Source: Streptomyces spinoverrucosus (lineage in GTDB: Bacteria > Actinomycetota > Actinomycetes > Streptomycetales > Streptomycetaceae). Taken from it: a stretch of 64,000 bases of DNA. Made by a program: the position numbers and the translations under genes. The DNA lies in contig NZ_JADPZX010000001.1 in NCBI RefSeq assembly GCF_015712165.1, positions 496,001 through 560,000 of the forward strand, read 5' to 3'. The notes beneath the pieces were generated by a model that did not search any database, was not told the DNA's origin, and saw only the letters and a program-made list of their open reading frames with translations. This document shows, in pieces, positions 40,893-49,389 of this stretch. Numbering within the stretch: position 1 is the stretch's first letter; each line of letters begins with the position of its first letter.

Positions 40893-43800
40893 CGCCCGGA
40901 GGGGAGTCGGTAGGAGGCGGTGCCGCCCTCGAAGCCGAGGTACTCGACGCCCTCGACCTTGGCCAGGGGTGTGCGGCCTTCGCGGACCGTCGAAGGGTCG
41001 GTGGTGGGGATGCGGAGGGTCGCGGTCGTGTTCGCGGGGACCGCGGCCCGGTAGGTCAGCTTCCGGCCGTCCGCCTTCCACTCGCTGACGATCTCGCCGT
41101 ACGGCGAGAGGTGCGAGCCGGTTACCCGCCTGATCCTGCCGGTCGGGTCGAGGTGGGGCCTGAGGTGGAAGTGCCTGAAGCCGGGGTGGGCCGGGTCCTT
41201 GGCGATGCCGGCCATGCTCTCGTACATCCACTCCATGATCGCGCCGTAGGAGTAGTGGTTGAACGAGTTCATGTCGACCGGGCCGAAGCCGTCCTCCTCG
41301 GAGTACGAGTTCCAGCGCTCCCAGACGGTCGTGGCGCCGTTGCGCACCGAGTACAGCCAGGACGGCATGGCGTCCTGGTGGAGCAGCCGGTACGCCAGGT
41401 CCACGCGGCCCTCGTCGGTGAGGACGGGGGCGAGGACGTTGACGCCGAGGAAGCCGACGGCGAGGGTGTTCTCGGCGTAGTGGACGCGGGTGCTGTCGGG
41501 GTGGGCGGCCTTGTAGGCGGCGTCGTTGCCGATGTTCTCGGCGAGCATCGTGACCAGTTGGCGGCGCTGGGCCTCGGTGTCGTAGAAGCCGAGCTTCAGC
41601 ATCCACAGCAGGGCGGTCTGGCTGTCGTCCTCCGTCCTGCGCGGGCTGTCGCCGGGTGTGGGCGGCGGCTCGCCGAGGCTGGAGCGGACCGTGATGCGCC
41701 CGGTGTCCGCGTCGGTGACGACGTACTTGGCGATGAATGCCCGCTTGATGCGCGAGAAGAGGTCGTCGTACGCGCGTCCCTCGGCGGTGCGGCCGGTGGC
41801 GCGGGCCATGTCCGCCATGAGGCGGGCGCTGTAGCCGTAGTAGACGTCGCTCATGAGCTGGGTGCTGGTGTCCTGGAAGGCCAGCCAGTCACCGAAGATG
41901 GCGCCCTGGCCCGCATAGGTGTCGCCGGTGCGGGCCCGGATCCAGTCCAGGTAGGCCGTCATCGCGTCCCAACTGCGCTCCACGACCGTGGAGTCGCCCG
42001 ACATCTGCCACACCGTCCACGGCACGACCACCCCGCAGTCCGCCCAACCACTGGCCGGGACCGGTGCGTTGTAGCGGGCGCCGGGTGCGATCCAGGTGAA
42101 CTGGGCCTTGTCGGCGCCGTAGACGCGCTGGGAGTCGATCAGGATGTCCTGGAAGTGGCTGAGGAAGTTGACCGCGTCGGCGTTGTAGAGGCCGGTGTTG
42201 GAGAAGAGCTGGGTGTCGCCGGTCCAGCCGCAGCGTTCGTCGCGCTGGGGGCAGTCGGTCGGTATCCAGAGGTAGTTGCCGCGCTGGCCCCAACGGACGT
42301 TGCTGATCAGCTGGTTGACGTCGTGGTCGTCGGTGGTGACGGTGCCGATGTCCGTGAGCGCGGAGGTGGCGACCCGGCCGGTGAGTTCGGTGAGGGTGAC
42401 GGTGGCGGTCGTGGTGACGGAGGCGTAGCGGAAGCCGTAGAAGGTCAGTGAGTCCTGGTGGGTCTCGCCGTCGGGGTCGCCCTTGAGGACGTAAGTGCTG
42501 GTGGCCTTGGCGGTGCGCAGGTTGGCGCGGTAGAGGGAGCCCTCGGGGCCGTCGGCCCCCTTGCTGTCGTCGTTGAGCATCTCGCCGAATCTGAGGGTGA
42601 CTTCGGCGCCCTCGGGTCCGCGCAGGGTGTAGCGGGGTACGCCGACCATGTTCTGGCCGAGGTCGAACACCGCGGTCTCACCGGGGTGGAGGGTGACGTC
42701 GGTGACGGTGGTGCGGTCGGGGTCGACGACGATGCGACCCTTGCCGTTCGGGCTGTCCGCAGCGCCTGTCACGCCGGTGTGGACGGCGACCGAGCGGGGG
42801 CGCCGGTCCCACTCGGGTGTCAGGCGTGCGCTCTCGCCGGGGTAGGCGACCAGGCGGGAGTCCGGGAAGCGGGTGGCGAAGTCGTGCTCCTCGACGGATG
42901 CCCAGGCGGAGGTGTCGAAACCGTTCTCCGTCCAGCCCCGGAGTTCCTTGCGGGCGTCGTAGGTCTGCCCGTCGTAGATGTCGTCGGCGCGGTAGGGGCC
43001 GGTGTCCGTCGCCCGCCAGTCGGCGCCGGGTGCCGTGACGACGGTCTGGGTGGAGCCGTCGGCGTAGTGGATCAGCAGCTTGGCCTTGAGGGCGAGGCGG
43101 TTGCCGTTCTTGGCGTAGTAGGCGCTGTTGTCGGAGATCCGGCCGTTGTACCAGCCGTTGCCGAGGACGGCGGCGAGCGTGACCTGCCGCTCGTGGCCGA
43201 TCAGGTCGGTGACGTCGTAGGTGAAGTAGCTGACGGTGCTGTCGTAGTTGGTCCAGCCCGGCGTGAGCAGTTCGAGCGTGCTGCCCCGGCCGTGCGGTAC
43301 GGCGACCCGGCGGCCGTTGACGTACGCGTCGTACACGCCGAGCGCCGAGACGTACAGCCGTGCCTCGCGCACCCGGCCGCGCAGTGCGGCCTGGCGGCGC
43401 AGCAGCGGGGCGCCCGGGGTGTTCGGGCGTTTCCCGGCCATCGTGATCCACCGGGCGCCGTCCCACCCTGAGATGCCGTCGGTGGACTTCAGGCCGGTCT
43501 CGAAGCGGGCGGTGGGCGCGTCGGCGACCCGGCGGTCCCGCTCGTCCCAGACCCGCACCGTCCAGAAGTAGCGCGTCGAGCGGCGCAGCGGATCGCCCGC
43601 GTAGCGGACGGCCACCGAGTCGGGCGAGGTGACGCGGCCGCTGTCCCAGACGTCCGCGCGGCCGCGGCGCAGGCGTTCGGCGGAGGTCGCGACGAGGATG
43701 CGGTACGCCGACTGTTGCCGGCCGCGGGCCGCGGAGGCCATGCGCCAGCCGAACCTCGGGGTTTCCGCGTCGACGCCGAGCGGGTCCGTCCGGTGCTCGA

Positions 43801-43978
43801 CGGTCAGACCCGTCACCGAAGAGCGGTCGGAGGCGGGTGCGTCGCCGGGGGCGGCCGACGCCGTGCCGCCACCTGCCACACCGCCGGCGAGCGCCACGGG
43901 GACGGCGCCCAGCGCCGTGGTGAGGACCGTCCTGCGGCGCACTGTGTTGCGGGGGCCTTCGTTGACTCCGTCGTTCAT
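40865..43978 (-). CDS. Secreted GH78 alpha-L-rhamnosidase
   Basis: 1037 residues. A Tat-like signal (RRRTVLTTALGAVPVALAGG) precedes an N-terminal beta-sandwich, a region compatible with a CBM67-type rhamnose-binding module, and the (alpha/alpha)6 catalytic domain. GH78 hallmarks are TDCPQRDERCGWTGDTQ, where the glutamate is the proposed acid, and GATTVWERWNSYS with the proposed base glutamate. Length and layout match the characterised Streptomyces rhamnosidases of about 1030 residues. It releases L-rhamnose from plant glycosides or polysaccharides for the import system. Two operator-like sites lie upstream, tying it to the LacI regulon. Confidence 0.95.
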   Translation of the reverse strand: MNDGVNEGPRNTVRRRTVLTTALGAVPVALAGGVAGGGTASAAPGDAPASDRSSVTGLTVEHRTDPLGVDAETPRFGWRMASAARGRQQSAYRILVATSAERLRRGRADVWDSGRVTSPDSVAVRYAGDPLRRSTRYFWTVRVWDERDRRVADAPTARFETGLKSTDGISGWDGARWITMAGKRPNTPGAPLLRRQAALRGRVREARLYVSALGVYDAYVNGRRVAVPHGRGSTLELLTPGWTNYDSTVSYFTYDVTDLIGHERQVTLAAVLGNGWYNGRISDNSAYYAKNGNRLALKAKLLIHYADGSTQTVVTAPGADWRATDTGPYRADDIYDGQTYDARKELRGWTENGFDTSAWASVEEHDFATRFPDSRLVAYPGESARLTPEWDRRPRSVAVHTGVTGAADSPNGKGRIVVDPDRTTVTDVTLHPGETAVFDLGQNMVGVPRYTLRGPEGAEVTLRFGEMLNDDSKGADGPEGSLYRANLRTAKATSTYVLKGDPDGETHQDSLTFYGFRYASVTTTATVTLTELTGRVATSALTDIGTVTTDDHDVNQLISNVRWGQRGNYLWIPTDCPQRDERCGWTGDTQLFSNTGLYNADAVNFLSHFQDILIDSQRVYGADKAQFTWIAPGARYNAPVPASGWADCGVVVPWTVWQMSGDSTVVERSWDAMTAYLDWIRARTGDTYAGQGAIFGDWLAFQDTSTQLMSDVYYGYSARLMADMARATGRTAEGRAYDDLFSRIKRAFIAKYVVTDADTGRITVRSSLGEPPPTPGDSPRRTEDDSQTALLWMLKLGFYDTEAQRRQLVTMLAENIGNDAAYKAAHPDSTRVHYAENTLAVGFLGVNVLAPVLTDEGRVDLAYRLLHQDAMPSWLYSVRNGATTVWERWNSYSEEDGFGPVDMNSFNHYSYGAIMEWMYESMAGIAKDPAHPGFRHFHLRPHLDPTGRIRRVTGSHLSPYGEIVSEWKADGRKLTYRAAVPANTTATLRIPTTDPSTVREGRTPLAKVEGVEYLGFEGGTASYRLPSGRYELTSALA

Positions 43979-44005
43979 GCCGTGTCCCTTTCGGCCGTTC
44001 GGAGT

Positions 44006-44017
44006 TGTATCGATTCA
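44006..44017. promoter_or_regulatory. Second LacI-like site before the rhamnosidase gene (minus TGAATCGATACA)
   Basis: On the minus strand TGAATCGATACA shares 10 of 12 bases with the operator at 33118. It lies 28 bp upstream of the rhamnosidase start codon. Confidence 0.4.
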
Positions 44018-44135
44018 GGTCGATCGGCGGTTGAAGCTAGTGGCGACTGAAGTCTCTGTCCATGCCCTCAGCAGCAGGAGTTGTCACCAGAATCCAACAG
44101 AACGCTTCACCACCCCGACCCAGGTGCCCTTGGAT

Positions 44136-44147
44136 TGAAACCGTTCA
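44136..44147. promoter_or_regulatory. LacI-type operator before the rhamnosidase gene (minus TGAACGGTTTCA)
   Basis: On the minus strand the site reads TGAACGGTTTCA and fits TGAA-N3-TTTCA with the same spacing as the two sites in the rhamnose divergon. It lies 158 bp upstream of the rhamnosidase start. The 247-bp gap 43979-44225 holds nothing else recognisable besides the two sites and the -10 of the next gene. Confidence 0.55.
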
Positions 44148-44213
44148 AAACCGGAGTGATCCATTCACCCGGCGGCGGGCCGTCGTCGGTGAGCGGGGGT
44201 CGGCCGGCGCCGT

Positions 44214-44219
44214 TAGCGT
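44214..44219 (+). promoter_or_regulatory. -10 box of the OpuCA-type gene (leaderless)
   Basis: TAGCGT is followed by six bases and ATG 44226; there is no separate ribosome-binding site at normal spacing. Confidence 0.4.
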
Positions 44220-44225
44220 GAGGGC

Positions 44226-45380
44226 ATGATCCGGTTCGAGCAGGTCACCAAGCGGTATCCGGATGGGACGACCGCGGTGGACGGGCTGTCCTTCGAGGTG
44301 TCCGAGGGCGAGCTCGTCACGCTGGTGGGACCGTCGGGCTGCGGCAAGACGACGACCATGATGATGGTCAACCGGCTGATCGAGCCGACCTCGGGCCGGA
44401 TCCTGGTGGCCGGCGAGGACATCGCCACGGTCGACCCGGTACGGCTGCGGCGGCGCATCGGATACGTCATCCAGCAGGTCGGCCTCTTCCCGCACCGCAC
44501 GATCCTCGACAACACGGCGACCGTGCCGTCCCTGGTCGGCTGGAAGCGGGCGAAGGCGCGGGCGCGGGCGGCGGAGCTGCTCGATCTGGTGGGGCTGGAT
44601 CCGAAGACGTACGGGCCGCGCTATCCGCACCAGCTGTCGGGCGGTCAGCGCCAGCGGGTCGGGGTGGCGCGGGCGCTGGCCGCCGATCCGCCGGTGCTGC
44701 TGATGGACGAGCCGTTCGGCGCGGTCGACCCGGTGGTGCGGGAGCAGTTGCAGGACGAGTTCCTGCGGATGCAGGCGGCGGTGCGCAAGACGGTGCTGAT
44801 GGTCACGCACGACATCGAGGAGGCGGTGCGCCTCGGTGACCGGATCGCCGTGTACGGGCAGGGGCGGATCGAGCAGTTCGACACGCCGGGGGCGGTGCTG
44901 GGCACTCCCGCGTCGCCGTACGTCGCCGAGTTCGTCGGCGCCGACCGGGGCCTGAAGCGGCTGTCGGTGACCACGATCGAGCCCGGCGACCTGGAACAGC
45001 CGCCGATCGCCCACCTGGACGAGCCGTCGGGCCGGGCGGCGGAGCGGCTGCGGTCGGAGGGCGCCCGGTGGGCGGTCGTCCTGGACGCACACGGCGACCT
45101 GCACGGCTGGATCGGCATCGACGAGCTCGGCACGAGCGCCCGCGTCGGCGACGTCGCCCACCGCATGAACGCCTGGGTCCCGGTGGGCGCCCCATTGAAA
45201 CAGGCCTTCGGCGTCATGCTGCAGCACGACGCCGGGTGGGTCGCGGTCCTGGAAGGCGCCCGCTTCCTGGGCGTCCTGACCCCCGCGAAACTCCACGAGG
45301 CCCTGCGCCGCTCGGTGGACGCGGAGGCGCTGGGCGTGTCGCGGGGGCAGGTGGAGTTCGACTCGGTGGCGGACGCCTGA
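44226..45380 (+). CDS. opuCA: Osmolyte (glycine betaine/choline/proline) ABC transporter ATP-binding protein
   Basis: 384 residues. The ABC domain (about 1-240) has Walker A GPSGCGKTT, signature LSGGQRQR and Walker B VLLMDEP, with the OpuA/ProV-type length and the EEAVRLGDRIAVYGQGRIEQ segment. Residues about 270-370 form a CBS-like pair (VALVLDAHGDLHGWI-type region and VLEGARFLGVLTPAKLHEALR), which senses ionic strength in OpuA/OpuC systems. Its partners are encoded on the opposite strand immediately downstream, convergently. Confidence 0.9.
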   Translation: MIRFEQVTKRYPDGTTAVDGLSFEVSEGELVTLVGPSGCGKTTTMMMVNRLIEPTSGRILVAGEDIATVDPVRLRRRIGYVIQQVGLFPHRTILDNTATVPSLVGWKRAKARARAAELLDLVGLDPKTYGPRYPHQLSGGQRQRVGVARALAADPPVLLMDEPFGAVDPVVREQLQDEFLRMQAAVRKTVLMVTHDIEEAVRLGDRIAVYGQGRIEQFDTPGAVLGTPASPYVAEFVGADRGLKRLSVTTIEPGDLEQPPIAHLDEPSGRAAERLRSEGARWAVVLDAHGDLHGWIGIDELGTSARVGDVAHRMNAWVPVGAPLKQAFGVMLQHDAGWVAVLEGARFLGVLTPAKLHEALRRSVDAEALGVSRGQVEFDSVADA

Positions 45381-45397
45381 GCGCGGGGGCCTGACTC

Positions 45398-46342
45398 TCA
45401 CTTCAGCAGCAGGCCCTTGTCCTCCAGATACGTCCGGGCCACGTCCGCCGGCAGCCGGCGCCAGCTGTCCACCTGCTGGTTCATGGCGGCGAGGTCGGCC
45501 GTGGTGAGGACGGCGTTGAGCTTGTCGAGGGCCTTGGTGACGCCGGGGGCGCCCGCGCGGGCGCGGTTGACGACCGGGACGACGTAGTCGGCGTTCTGGA
45601 GGTGCTTGTCGTCGGCGAGGAGGACCAGGCCGAACTCACCGAGGGTGGCGTCGGTCGTGGTGGTGAGGACCATCTGGTCCTGGCCGCTCTGCACCGCCCG
45701 TTTGGCCTGGGTGGTGCCGACGCCCTTGGGGTCGACGGCGGTGATGTCGATGCCGTACACCTTGCGCAGGCCCGGGGCGCAGTACGGGCGTTGCACGCAT
45801 TCGTCGCCCGCCGCGAGCCGGACCTTCAGGCCGGACCTGCCGAGGTCGCTGAGGGTCTTGAGGTGGTGCCGGCGTGCGTACGACGCGCTCACCGCGAAGG
45901 CGTTCTGGTCGACCGCCCGACCGGGGTTCAGGACGGTCAGGCCGCGGGGCGTGGCCAGGCGGCGCAGGGCCTTCATGGTGGCGTCGAGGTTCGGTGAGCC
46001 GACCGGTGGGGCGTCGGGGCCGTTGGCCTTGGCGTTGAGCCAGTCGGCGAAGGTGGCCGCGTACTCCGGGACGACGTCGATCTGGCCGGACTCCAGGGCC
46101 GGTTCGTACAGTTCGCGGTTGGCGACGGTGATGATCGAGGTCCGGTAACCCGCCTGGTTCAGCAGCTGGGCGTACATCTGGGCGAGCAGGTCGCTCTCGG
46201 TGAACCCCGCGGAGCCGACGGTCAGTTGACGGCTGTCGCCGGGCGGCGCGGTGACCTGGCCCTGGTTCTCCAGGGAGGGGCCGGTGGCGCAGCCGGTCGC
46301 CAGGAGCAGGACGGCGGCCGCCAGCGGCGTACGGCGGTTCAT
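45398..46342 (-). CDS. opuCC: Osmolyte ABC transporter substrate-binding lipoprotein
   Basis: 314 residues from ATG 46342. The lipobox is LLLATGCATG. The OpuAC-type domain shows VGSAGFTESDLLAQMYAQLL, ESGQIDVVPEYAATF and DQMVLTTTTDATLGEFGLVLL, matching glycine-betaine/choline-binding proteins. The start codon overlaps the permease stop by four bases. It ends 17 bp from the convergent ATPase gene. Confidence 0.9.
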   Translation of the reverse strand: MNRRTPLAAAVLLLATGCATGPSLENQGQVTAPPGDSRQLTVGSAGFTESDLLAQMYAQLLNQAGYRTSIITVANRELYEPALESGQIDVVPEYAATFADWLNAKANGPDAPPVGSPNLDATMKALRRLATPRGLTVLNPGRAVDQNAFAVSASYARRHHLKTLSDLGRSGLKVRLAAGDECVQRPYCAPGLRKVYGIDITAVDPKGVGTTQAKRAVQSGQDQMVLTTTTDATLGEFGLVLLADDKHLQNADYVVPVVNRARAGAPGVTKALDKLNAVLTTADLAAMNQQVDSWRRLPADVARTYLEDKGLLLK

Positions 46343-47010
46343 GGTGCGCCCCGGGCCCATGCCGGTGCCAGGCGTTCGGCCACCTCGAACAGGCCCTCGA
46401 CGATCAGTGCGAACACGGCGACGAGTACCGCACCGGCCACCACCTGTGGCGTGCTGGCGAGGTTGAAGCCGGCCGTGATGATCCGGCCCAGACCTCCCCC
46501 ACCCGCCAGGGCGGCGATGGTGGCGGTCGCGACGAGCTGGACGGCGGCGATCCGCATCCCGTTCAGGATCATCGGGGAGGAAAGGGGCAGTTCCACGTGG
46601 AACATCACCTGGCGTCCCGTCATCCCCATCCCCCGCGCCGCCTGCACCGTGCCGCGGTCGACCTCGCGCATACCGACGTACGCGTTCGTGAGCAGCGGCG
46701 GCACCGCGAACAGCACCAGGGCGACGACCGTGGGGCCCTCGCCCCAGCGGCCGATGGGGGTCAGCAGCAGGAGGACCAGGACCGCGAAGGTGGGGACCGC
46801 CCGGCCGACGTTGGAGATGTTGACCGCGAGCGCCCCACCCTTGCCGAGATGGCCGAGGACCACCGCGACGGGCAGGGCGATCAGGCAGCTGACGACCAGG
46901 CAGACCACCGTGAGCACGAGGTGTTGCAGCAGCCGCTGCCAGATGCCGTCGGCGCCCGACCAGTGCGCGGGGTCGGTGAGCCAGTCCCAGGTCGCGGTGA
47001 GCGTGTTCAT
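46339..47010 (-). CDS. opuCD: Osmolyte ABC transporter permease
   Basis: 223 residues, five to six helices, with the coupling motif ARGMGMTGRQVMFHVELPLS and AALAGGGGLGRIITAG. It is translationally coupled at both ends (ATGA overlaps). The B/D letter is arbitrary. Confidence 0.88.
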   Translation of the reverse strand: MNTLTATWDWLTDPAHWSGADGIWQRLLQHLVLTVVCLVVSCLIALPVAVVLGHLGKGGALAVNISNVGRAVPTFAVLVLLLLTPIGRWGEGPTVVALVLFAVPPLLTNAYVGMREVDRGTVQAARGMGMTGRQVMFHVELPLSSPMILNGMRIAAVQLVATATIAALAGGGGLGRIITAGFNLASTPQVVAGAVLVAVFALIVEGLFEVAERLAPAWARGAP

Positions 47011-47684
47011 GTGCGGGCCCTCGTCCAGGGCGTGATCAGCCGCTGGACGCCCAGCAGGAGCAGATCGGCCGCGACCGCGATGACCACGCACAGCACCGAC
47101 GCCGTCAGCACCTGCGCCTTGAAGTACGTGTTCATGCCCGAGTAGATCAGGTTGCCGAGCCCGCCGAAGCCGACGATCGCGCCGATCGTCACCAGCGACA
47201 CCGCGGAGACCGTGGCGATGCGCAGCCCGGCCATCGCGGCCGGCAGGGCGAGCGGCAGTTCGACGGTGAGCAGGAGGCGGACCGGGCCGTAGCCCATGCC
47301 GCGGGCGGCCTGCCGGGTCTCCTCGGGGACAGCGCGCAGACCGGCGAGGATGTTCCGTACCAGCAGGGTCAGTGAGTACAGCACGAGCCCGGCGATCACA
47401 AGCGTCGCCGACAGCCCGTACAGGGGCAGGAGCAGCGAGAACATCGCCAGGGACGGGATCGTGTAGAGGATCGTCGTCACGGCGAGGACGGGACCGGCCG
47501 CCCAGCCCCAGCGGCGGGCCGGCACCGCGAGCGGCAGGGCGAGGGCGAGGCCGATCAGCACCGAGACGGACGTCAGCTGGAGATGCTGGAGCACGGCGTC
47601 GAGGAGGATCTCGCGGCGGGTGCTCAGATAGTCGCCGCAGATCCATTCGTTGCGTGCGAGGCAGTCGTCCGGGGGCGCGGTCAC
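47007..47684 (-). CDS. opuCB: Osmolyte ABC transporter permease
   Basis: 225 residues from GTG 47684. Membrane helices and the conserved QAARGMGYGPVRLLLTVELP and GFGGLGNLIYSGM segments identify the ProW/OpuCB family. It is the first gene of the minus-strand part permease-permease-lipoprotein; the ATPase is encoded on the other strand. The letter assignment is by order only. Confidence 0.88.
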   Translation of the reverse strand: MTAPPDDCLARNEWICGDYLSTRREILLDAVLQHLQLTSVSVLIGLALALPLAVPARRWGWAAGPVLAVTTILYTIPSLAMFSLLLPLYGLSATLVIAGLVLYSLTLLVRNILAGLRAVPEETRQAARGMGYGPVRLLLTVELPLALPAAMAGLRIATVSAVSLVTIGAIVGFGGLGNLIYSGMNTYFKAQVLTASVLCVVIAVAADLLLLGVQRLITPWTRART

Positions 47685-47768
47685 GCGTCCATTGCATCGG
47701 GCGGCCCACCTGGTCGGCTTGTTCTGGTGACCCGTCCGGGGTGGCCAGGGTGGTGGCGCTGGGGGTGA

Positions 47769-48377
47769 CTACTTCACGCCGGCCGCATCGAGCAGGGCGC
47801 TCGCGGTCGCCGTCGCCAGCCCGTCGTCCAGCGCCTCCACCCGCGCACCGGCCCGAGCGCTCGCCCCGTCGAAGACCAGCAGCAACTGGCGGGCGAGCAG
47901 CTCCGGGTCCCGCGCGCCGCCCAGCTCGGCCTGGGTGCGGAAGCTGACCTTCAGCCGCTCCTTGACGGCCCGGGCGACCACGCTCGCCGGGTGCTCGGTG
48001 TCCTTGAGCTCGACCAGCGCCGCGAGGTAGGGGCAGCCGTGGTAGTCGGCGTCCACGGAGGCCTGCTCCAGCCGTTCGAAGACGTACAGGATCCGCTCAC
48101 GGGGCGTCGCGGCGTCCTGAGGTCCGGGCGCGAGTCGCGCCTCGTAGCGCGGGAGCTGCCGCTCCAGGCTCGCGGCGAGCATCTCGCCCTTGCTTTCGAA
48201 GAGCTGGTACATGGACCGTTTCGACACCCCGGCGGCCCGGCACAGCGCCTCCACGCCGATGGAGACGCCGTCGCGGTAGGAGAGCTGGGCCGCGGCGTCG
48301 AGCAGCCGGTCGCGGGGAGACGCCTTGTCGGACGTCTTGTCGGATGCCTTGTCGGACGCCTTCTCAGTCGTGGCCAT
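47769..48377 (-). CDS. TetR/AcrR-family transcriptional regulator
   Basis: 202 residues from ATG 48377 (MATTEKASDK...). A run of A-S-D-K tetrapeptides (12-bp repeats) precedes the helix-turn-helix (DGVSIGVEALCRAAGVSKRSMYQLFESKGEM). TACCCT six bases before the ATG makes it a leaderless gene. Its upstream region holds ACCGATCGGT, the core of the longer GAAACCGATCGGTTTC sites in front of the SDR gene at 51520, so it probably represses itself and that gene. A coding ATG further up (48446) is possible but has no promoter support. Confidence 0.9.
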   Translation of the reverse strand: MATTEKASDKASDKTSDKASPRDRLLDAAAQLSYRDGVSIGVEALCRAAGVSKRSMYQLFESKGEMLAASLERQLPRYEARLAPGPQDAATPRERILYVFERLEQASVDADYHGCPYLAALVELKDTEHPASVVARAVKERLKVSFRTQAELGGARDPELLARQLLLVFDGASARAGARVEALDDGLATATASALLDAAGVK

Positions 48378-48383
48378 GGGGCG

Positions 48384-48420
48384 AGGGTACCCGCCGCGAC
48401 TCCCGGGGAAACCGATCGGT
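48384..48420 (-). promoter_or_regulatory. Promoter and operator of the TetR gene
   Basis: The -10 box TACCCT (48389-48384) is preceded by AAACCGATCGGT (48409-48420) overlapping the -35 position. The palindromic core ACCGATCGGT is identical to that of the two sites at 51563-51612. Confidence 0.6.
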
Positions 48421-48531
48421 GTACCAATCCTGATCCGCCCGCACACGGGGTGTACACGGGGTGACAGAAACGCTGAACAAGCGCTTAGATAGGAGCCGGA
48501 TCACGATTCGCCGCCACCGCCGGAGGCCCGG

Positions 48532-49389
48532 TTGTTCACTTCCGTCGACGATGTCTCCGCACGCCTCGCCAAGACCGGCTACCTGGCGTCGCCCGCGGTC
48601 GCAACGACCGTCTTCCTCGCCGACCGTCTCGGCAAGCCGCTCCTCGTGGAGGGCCCCGCGGGCGTCGGCAAGACCGAACTCGCCAAGGCCGTCGCCCAGG
48701 TCGCACAGGCCCGCCTGGTACGGCTCCAGTGCTACGAGGGCGTCGACGAGTCCCGGGCGCTGTACGAGTGGAACCACGCCAAGCAGCTCCTGCGCATCAG
48801 CGCGGGGCGCGACGAGACCTGGGACGAGACGCGCACCGACATCTTCAGCGAGGAGTTCCTGCTCCCACGCCCCCTGCTGACCGCCATCCGCGGTGACGAC
48901 CCCAAGGTGCTGCTGATCGACGAGACCGACAAGGCCGACGTCGAGGTGGAGGGCCTGCTGCTGGAGGTGCTCAGCGACTTCCAGGTCACCGTTCCTGAGC
49001 TGGGCACGGTCACGGCGACACGCCGCCCCTTCGTGCTCCTCACCTCGAACGCGACCCGCGAACTGTCGGAGGCACTGCGCCGCCGCTGCCTGTTCCTGCA
49101 CATCGGCTTTCCGGAGGAGGAGCTGGAGCGGCGGATCGTCCGGCTGAAGGTGCCCGGCATCGACGCGGCACTGGCCGAGTCGGTGGTCCGGGTGGTGGGC
49201 GCGCTGCGCGCGATGGATCTGCGCAAGGTGCCGTCGGTCGCCGAGACCATCGACTGGGCGCGCACCCTGCTCGCGCTCGGCGCCGACACCCTGGACGAGA
49301 ACGTCGTGCGCGACACCCTGGGCGTGCTCCTCAAGCATCAGGACGACGTCCTGAAGGCGGCGGCCAAGCTGGACCTGGACGCCGTATGA
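48532..49389 (+). CDS. MoxR-family AAA+ ATPase
   Basis: 285 residues from TTG 48532 with GGAGG about six bases upstream. Walker A is EGPAGVGKTELA, Walker B VLLIDETDKAD, sensor 1 LLTSNATRELSEALRRR. MoxR ATPases act as chaperones for a VWA protein, here encoded next with a 4-base overlap (ATGA). In CoxD/CoxE systems such pairs insert metal into or mature an enzyme. No client enzyme gene is adjacent. Confidence 0.9.
   Translation: MFTSVDDVSARLAKTGYLASPAVATTVFLADRLGKPLLVEGPAGVGKTELAKAVAQVAQARLVRLQCYEGVDESRALYEWNHAKQLLRISAGRDETWDETRTDIFSEEFLLPRPLLTAIRGDDPKVLLIDETDKADVEVEGLLLEVLSDFQVTVPELGTVTATRRPFVLLTSNATRELSEALRRRCLFLHIGFPEEELERRIVRLKVPGIDAALAESVVRVVGALRAMDLRKVPSVAETIDWARTLLALGADTLDENVVRDTLGVLLKHQDDVLKAAAKLDLDAV

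Noticed and set aside
48377..48446. Upstream ATG 48446 for the TetR gene
   Set aside because: It lies beyond the -10 box and the operator, so the transcript would not include it; the ATG at 48377 fits the leaderless promoter.
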